64,000 nt of DNA from positions 81,150,101 through 81,214,100 of the forward strand of contig NC_088300.1 in NCBI RefSeq assembly GCF_032854445.1, read 5' to 3'. Both the position numbers and the translations under genes were made by a program. This document shows positions 39,901 through 48,900 of the stretch, piece by piece. How positions within the stretch are numbered: the stretch's first letter is position 1; every line of letters begins with the position of its first letter. Below the pieces are notes generated by a model, which saw only the letters and a list, made by a program, of their open reading frames with translations, was not told where the DNA came from and made no database searches. This DNA is from Liolophura sinensis. Lineage: Eukaryota; Mollusca; Polyplacophora; Chitonida; Chitonidae.

Positions 39901-42900
39901 GTAATGGCACAGGTAGGAAGAAAGACACTGGCAACAAAACAATTGTGGTACAGATGACAAGAAGGTACTGACAACAAAACAGTCATGGTACAGATGTTAA
40001 GAAAGACATTGGCAACAAAACAGTAATGGCACAGGTAGGAAGAAAGACACTGGCAACAAAACAATTGTGGTACAGATGACAAGAAGGTACTGACGACAAC
40101 AAAACAGTCAAGGTACAGGTAGGAAGAAAGACACTGGCAAGAAAACAATCATGGTACAGATGGCAAGAAAGGCACTGACAACAAAACAATCATGGTACAG
40201 ATTGCAAGAAAGGCACTGGCAACAAAAGAATCATGGTACAGACGACAAGAAAGACACTGGCAACAAAACAGTCAATGGTACACATGACAAGAAGGTACTG
40301 ACAACAAAACAGTCATGCTACAGGCAACAAAACAATCATGGTGCAAATGGCAAGAAATGCACTCACAACTAAAAAGTTATTGTGCAGACAGCAAGAAAGG
40401 CACTGGCAACAACATAATCATAGTACAGATGGCAAGAAAGGTACTGGCAACAAAAGTCATGGTACAGATAGGAAGAAAGGCACTGGCAACTGAACAGTTA
40501 CTGTAGAGACAGCAAGAAAGGCACCAGTACTGAACAGTTACTGTACAGATAGCAAGAAATATAAGCGTCATGTCCTACATTCGTATACCATTCGTAGTCT
40601 GTAAAGGGTATTTCAAGTCTATAACAGCAAGATCCATTTCCAAAACAACGTTTAACACTAGCTCCCAAAGACAAAATCATGTAAGAAATTATACAAATAG
40701 GAAATAAAGCCATTAACACACAAGAGAGAAGTGGGCATCAGTTTTCAATGATGCTGGGCAGACAATGGATATTCGAGGCATGAATTCCATATCAAAGTTC
40801 AAATTTCTAGTCCATGAATGAGTTCCAGGTCAAATAACATTTGAACAAGGTATCTCAATTGCGCTTTGATTACAACTGTTCATAAAGGCATCATGCAGAT
40901 GTAATGAGCATGGCTGCCTTTACAGCCCCTAGCCCCAGGTTAAGCGGTATTAGATACAGTTCGAAAATGACGAGCTTTAGGCCTACAGACCTTAGCCGAA
41001 CAGATTGTGATTCAAAAGTAGCAGACGATTACATCTTTCTCGTTAATATGTAAGGATCTCATACTACAAGAGGCGCCATCTATGATGTTTTATTTGATGG
41101 AGTATCCTTGACAAACTAGTTTTTGAACTAACTTGTGACGCAGATTAAAGTCATCACAATTTACACAAGATCTGACAAATGCTACAAGGGGAGATATGTA
41201 TACGCCATATGCAGGACCCTTTGGTATATTGCTATCTAAATAAGGATAATTTAAAATATCAAAATTGAAGTTATCCCTTTTGTCGTAAAGGCGGCGTGAA
41301 AGGTGACCTTGTTCATCATCGTACAGATATAGATCCAAATAAGATGTACCATCAGGACTATCTGTTGTCTCCTTTAAATCCAATGAAGGCGGATAGATTT
41401 CCTTCACCGCTTCAGCAATATGGGGGTTATTTAACGCCAGTAGATCATCAATATACCGCTTGGTAAATGAAAAGGATTGGGCTTTAAAGATATTACTTTT
41501 AAGTAATTTCTGCATATAGTCGTATTCACATGAAAACAAGTCTGCCAAAAGAAGCGCACAATTAGTACCCGTTGGAATAACTATACACTGTTGGTAAATG
41601 GTATCCCCGAATTTCACATAGATGTTATTAATGAGAAGTTCAAGTAATTCAATAAATAATGTAACATCCCATGAGTGGTAATCTTTATAAATAGTAGAAC
41701 TAAAAAGCCTTATTGCTTCTGACATTAATGTAACAGTGAAATGTTTTAGTAAATACCGAGACAATTACCGATGATATTAACGACAACAATAAACGATGAT
41801 AAAGGCACTGGCAACCGAACAGTTACTGTACAGATACCAAGACAGGCACTGGCAACCGAACAGTTACTGTACAGATAGCAAGACAGGCACTGGCAACCGA
41901 ACAGTTACTGTACAGATAGCAAGACAGGCACTGGCAACCGAACAGTTACTGTACAGATAGCAAGACAGGCACTGACATCTGAACAGTTACTGTACAGATA
42001 GCAAGAAAGGCACTGGCAACCGAACAGTTACTGTACAGATAGCAAGACAGGCACTGGCAACCGAACAGTTACTGTACAGATAGCAAGACAGGCACTGACA
42101 TCTGAACAATTACTGTACAGATAGCAAGACAGGCACTGGCCACTGAACAGTTACTGTACAGATAGCAAGAAAGGCACTGGCAACCGAACAGTTACTGTAC
42201 AGATAGCAAGACAGGCACTGGCAACCGAACAGTTACTGTACAGATAGCAAGACAGGCACTGGCAACTGAACAATTACTGTACAGATAGCAAGAAAGGCAC
42301 TGGCAACCGAACAGTTACTGTACAGATAGCAAGAAAGGCACTGGCAACCGAACAGTTACTGTACAGATAGCAAGACAGGCACTGACATCTGAACAATTAC
42401 TGTACAGATAGCAAGAAAGGCACTGGCAACCGAACAGTTACTGTACAGATAGCAAGACAGGCACTGACATCTGAACAGTTACTTTACAGATAGCAAGAAA
42501 GGCACTGGCAACCGAACAGTTACTGTACAGATAGCAAGACAGGCACTGACATCTGAACAATTACTGTACAGATAGCAAGACAGGCACTGGCAACCGAACA
42601 GTTACTGTACAAATAGCAAGACAGGCACTGACATCTGAACAGTTACTGTACAGATAGCAAGAAAGGCACTGGCAACCGAACAGTTACTGTACAGATAGCA
42701 AGACAGGCACTGACATCTGAACAATTACTGTACAGATAGCAAGAAAGGCACTGGCAACCGAACAGTTACTGTACAGATAGCAAGACAGGCACTGACATCT
42801 GAACAATTACTGTACAGATAGCAAGAAAGGCACTGGCAACCGAACAGTTACTGTACAGATAGCAAGAAAGGCACTGGCAACCGAACAGTTACTGTACAGA

Positions 42901-45900
42901 TAGCAAGACAGGCACTGACATCTGAACAATTACTGTACAGATAGCAAGAAAGGCACTGGCAACTGAACAGTTACTGTACAGATAGCAAGACAGGCACTGA
43001 CATCTGAACAATTACTGTACAGATAGCAAGAAAGGCACTGGCAACCGAACAGTTACTGTACAGATAGCAAGACAGGCACTGACATCTGAACAATTACTGT
43101 ACAGATAGCAAGAAAGGCACTGGCAACCGAACAGTTACTGTACAGATAGCAAGAAAGGCACTGGCAACCGAACAGTTACTGTACAGATAACAAGACAGGC
43201 ACTGACATCTGAACAATTACTGTACAGATAGCAAGAAAGGCACTGGCATCTGAACAGTTACTGTACAGATAGCAAGACAGGCACTGACATCTGAACAGTT
43301 ACTGTACAGATAGCAAGAAAGGCACTGGCAACTGAACAGTTACTGCACAGATAGCAAGACAGGCACTGGCAACCGAACAGTTACTGTACAGATAGCAAGA
43401 AAGGCACTGACATCTGAACAATTACTGTACAGATAGCAAGAAAGGCACTGGCAACTGAACAGTTACTGCACAGATAGCAAGAAAGGCACTGGCATCTGAA
43501 CAGTTACTGTACAGATAGCAAGACAGGCACTGACATCTGAACAATTACTGTACAGATAGCAAGAAAGGCACTGGCAACTGAACAGTTACTGCACAGATAG
43601 CAAGAAAGGCACTGGCAACCGAACAGTTACTGTACAGATAGCAAGACAGGCACTGACATCTGAACAATTACTGTACAGATAGCAAGACAGGCACTGACAA
43701 CTGAACAGTTACTGTACAGATACCAAGACAGGCACTGGCAACTGAACAGTTACTGCACAGATAGCAAGAAAGGCACTGGCAACTGAACAGTTACTGTACA
43801 GATAGCAAGACAGGCACGGGCAACTGAACAATTACTGTACAGATACCAAGACAGGCACTGGCAACTGAAAAGTTACTGCACAGATACCAAGACAGGCACT
43901 GGCAACTGAACAGTTACTGCACAGATAGCAAGACAGGCACTGGCAACCGAACAGTTACTGTACAGATAGCAAGACAGGCACTGACATCTGAACAATTACT
44001 GTACAGATAGCAAGAAAGGCACTGGCAACTGAACAATTACTGCACAGATAGCAAGAAAGGCACTGACATCTGAACAGTTACTGTACAGATAGCAAGAAAG
44101 GCACTGGCAACCGAACAGTTACTGTACAGATAGCAAGACAGGCACTGACATCTGAACAATTACTGTACAGATAGCAAGAAAGGCACTGGCAACCGAACAG
44201 TTACTGTACAGATAGCAAGACAGGCACTGACATCTGAACAATTACTGTACAGATAGCAAGAAAGGCACTGGCAACCGAACAGTTACTGTACAGATAGCAA
44301 GAAAGGCACTGGCAACCGAACAGTTACTGTACAGATAGCAAGACAGGCACTGACATCTGAACAATTACTGTACAGATAGCAAGAAAGGCACTGGCAACTG
44401 AACAGTTACTGTACAGATAGCAAGACAGGCACTGACATCTGAACAATTACTGTACAGATAGCAAGAAAGGCACTGGCAACCGAACAGTTACTGTACAGAT
44501 AGCAAGACAGGCACTGACATCTGAACAGTTACTGTACAGATAGCAAGACAGGCACTGGCAACCGAACAGTTACTGTACAGATAGCAAGAAAGGCACTGGC
44601 AACCGAACAGTTACTGTACAGATAACAAGACAGGCACTGACATCTGAACAATTACTGTACAGATAGCAAGAAAGGCACTGGCATCTGAACAGTTACTGTA
44701 CAGATAGCAAGACAGGCACTGACATCTGAACAGTTACTGTACAGATAGCAAGAAAGGCACTGGCAACTGAACAGTTACTGCACAGATAGCAAGACAGGCA
44801 CTGGCAACCGAACAGTTACTGTACAGATAGCAAGACAGGCACTGACATCTGAACAATTACTGTACAGATAGCAAGAAAGGCACTGGCATCTGAACAGTTA
44901 CTGTACAGATAGCAAGACAGGCACTGACATCTGAACAATTACTGTACAGATAGCAAGAAAGGCACTGGCAACTGAACAGTTACTGCACAGATAGCAAGAA
45001 AGGCACTGGCAACCGAACAGTTACTGTACAGATAGCAAGACAGGCACTGACATCTGAACAATTACTGTACAGATAGCAAGACAGGCACTGACAACTGAAC
45101 AGTTACTGTACAGATACCAAGACAGGCACTGGCAACTGAACAGTTACTGCACAGATAGCAAGAAAGGCACTGGCAACTGAACAGTTACTGTACAGATAGC
45201 AAGACAGGCACGGGCAACTGAACAATTACTGTACAGATACCAAGACAGGCACTGGCAACTGAAAAGTTACTGCACAGATACCAAGACAGGCACTGGCAAC
45301 TGAACAGTTACTGCACAGATAGCAAGACAGGCACTGGCAACCGAACAGTTACTGTACAGATAGCAAGACAGGCACTGACATCTGAACAATTACTGTACAG
45401 ATAGCAAGAAAGGCACTGGCAACTGAACAATTACTGCACAGATAGCAAGAAAGGCACTGGCAACTGAACAGTTACTGTACAGATAGCAAGAAAGGCACTG
45501 GCAACTGAACAATTACTGCACAAATAGCAAGAAAGGCACTGGCAACTGAACAATTACTGTACAGATAGCAAGAAAGGCACTGACATCTGAACAGTTACTG
45601 TACAGATAGCAAGAAAGGCACTGGCAACCGAACAGTTACTGTACAGATAGCAAGACAGGCACTGACATCTGAACAATTACTGTACAGATAGCAAGAAAGG
45701 CACTGGCAACCGAACAGTTACTGTACAGATAGCAAGAAAGGCACTGGCAACTGAACAGTTACTGCACAGATAGCAAGAAAGGCACTGGCAACTGAACAGT
45801 TACTGTACAGATAGCAAGACAGGCACTGACATCTGAACAATTACTGTACAGATAGCAAGAAAGGCACTGGCAACTGAACAATTACTGCACAGATAGCAAG

Positions 45901-48900
45901 AAAGGCACTGGCAACTGAACAGTTACTGTACAGATAGCAAGACAGGCACTGGCAACTGAACAATTACTGTACAGATACCAAGACAGGCACTGGTAACTGA
46001 ACAATTACTGTACAGATAGCAAGAAAGGCACTGGCAACTGAACAGTTACTGTACAGATAGCAAAACAGGCACTGGCAACTGAACAATTACTGTACAGATA
46101 GCAAGAAAGGCACTGGCATCTGAACAGTTACTGTACAGATAGCAAGAAAGGCACAGGCATCTGAACAGTTACTGTACAGATAGCAAGACAGGCACTGGCA
46201 TCTGAACAGTTACTGTACAGATAGCAAGAAAGGCACTGGCATCTGAACAGTTACTGTACAGATAGCAAGAAAGGCACGGGCAACTGAACAGTTACTGTAC
46301 AGATAGCAAGAAAGGCACTGGCATCTGAACAGTTACTTTACAGATAGCAAGAAAGGCACTGGCAACTGAACAGTTACTGTAGAGATAGCAAGAAAGGCAC
46401 TGGCATCTGAACAGTTACTTTACAGATAGCAAGAAAGGCACTGGCCACTGAACAGTTACTGTACAGACAGCAAGAAATGATATTTATACCTTAATTATCC
46501 ATCTACAACCATGTTAAACTCCATGCAACATGTGTGTTTCTCCATCACATCTGTGCTTACAGTTGAATCAAATTAAATGCTGTGGTCTATTTTCAACATT
46601 TTCTGATATACACAGGGATACATACAAATCAAAATTTTACAAACTGAAATTCAAAAATTGATTTTTTTTTCTGATCAAAATGTATGATCAAACATGTAAA
46701 TACAATTAATAAAGCAACTTTTTTAAAACAAAATCTCTTTTATGTTCTATGATTCATTTGTACATATAGTGTACAAATAATATTTTTATTTTAGAGGTTT
46801 CTTTTTCATCTTCCAAATACTGTTTATTTAATACAGCAGTTTACATATTTCTTTTACATATATCTTTTCTGCTTTATTTTCCAAGAGAAAATGGCCTTTT
46901 GCTACATCCCTTAACCTTCTCAATTCTGTATTAACTTTTGTCCTTTTTGGCAGGCAGGCACATTACATTCGGCTCACTTCAAAGTGGACTTGTTGCCCAT
47001 TTTGACAAACAAACACATTACATTCGGCTCACTTCAAACAAAGTGGACTTGTTGCCCATTTTGACAAACAAACACATCACATTTGGCTCACTTTAAACAA
47101 AGTGGACTTGTTGCCCATTTTGACAAACAAACACATCACATTAGGCTTACTTCAAACAAAGTGGACTTGTTGCCCATTTTGACAAACAAACACATTACAT
47201 TCGGCTCACTTCAAACAAAGTGGACTTGTTGCCCATTTTGACAAACAAACACATCATATTAGGCTTACTTCAAACAAAGTGGACTTGTTGCCCATTTTGA
47301 CACACAAACACATTACATTCGGCTCACTTCAAACAAAGTGGACTTGTTGCCCATTTTGACACACAAACACATTACATTCGGCTCACTTCAAACAAAGTGG
47401 ACCTGTTGTCCATTTTGACAAACAAACACATTACATTCAGCTCACTTCAAACAAAGTGGACTTGTTGCCCATTTTGACAAACAAACACATCATATTAGGC
47501 TTACTTCAAACAAAGTGGACTTGTTGCCCATTTTGACACACAAACACATTACATTCGGCTCACTTCAAACAAAGTGGACTTGTTGCCCATTTTGACACAC
47601 AAACACATTACATTCGGCTCACTTCAAACAAAGTGGACTTGTTGCCCATTTTGACACACAAACACATTACATTCGGCTCACTTCAAACAAAGTGGACCTG
47701 TTGCCCATTTTGACAAACAAACACATCATATTAGGCTTACTTCAAACAAAGTGGACCTGTTGCCCATTTTGACAAACAAACACATCACATTAGGCTTACT
47801 TCAAACAAAGTGGACCTGTTGCCCATTTTGACAAACAAACACATTACATTCGGCTCACTTCAAACAAAGTGGACCTGTTGCCCATTTTGACAAACAAACA
47901 CATCATATTAGGCTTACTTCAAACAAAGTGGACTTGTTGCCCATTTTGACACACGAACACATTACATTCGGCTCACTTCAAACAAAGTGGACCTGTTGCC
48001 CATTTTGACAAACAAACACATCATATTAGGCTTACTTCAAACAAAGTGGACTTGTTGCCCATTTTGACAAACAAACACATCACATTTGGCTCACTTTAAA
48101 CAAAGTGGACTTGTTGCCCATTTTGACAAACAAACACATCACATTAGGCTTACTTCAAACAAAGTGGACCTGTTGCCCATTTTGACAAACAAACACATTA
48201 CATTCGGCTCACTTCAAACAAAGTGGACCTGTTGCCCATTTTGACAAACAAACACATCATATTAGGCTTACTTTAAACAAAGTGGACCTGTTGCCCATTT
48301 TGACAAACAAACACATTACATTCGGCTCACTTCAAACAAAGTGGACTTGTTGCCCATTTTGACAAACAAACACATCACATTAGGCTTACTTCAAACAAAG
48401 TGGACCTGTTGCCCATTTTGACAAACAAACACATTACATTCGGCTCACTTCAAACAAAGTGGACCTGTTGCCCATTTTGACAAACAAACACATTACATTC
48501 GGCTCACTTCAAACAAAGTGGACTTGTTGCCCATTTTGACACACAAACACATTACATTCGGCTCACTTCAAACAAAGTGGACCTGTTGCCCATTTTGACA
48601 AACAAACACATCATATTAGGCTTACTTCAAACAAAGTGGACTTGTTGCCCATTTTGACAAACAAACACATTACATTCGGCTCACTTCAAACAAAGTGGAC
48701 CTGTTGCCCATTTTGACAAACAAACACATCATATTAGGCTTACTTCAAAGTGGACTTGTTTACTTGAAATACAAAATAGTAAAAACTATGATCTTTGCTT
48801 CGACTGATTTCTTGCCTTACTTTTTCTTCACAACTGAATAAAATTTAAACTCGGATTTGAATGGAATTTCTTACGATGTGCTGATCTGACATTTTTATAT

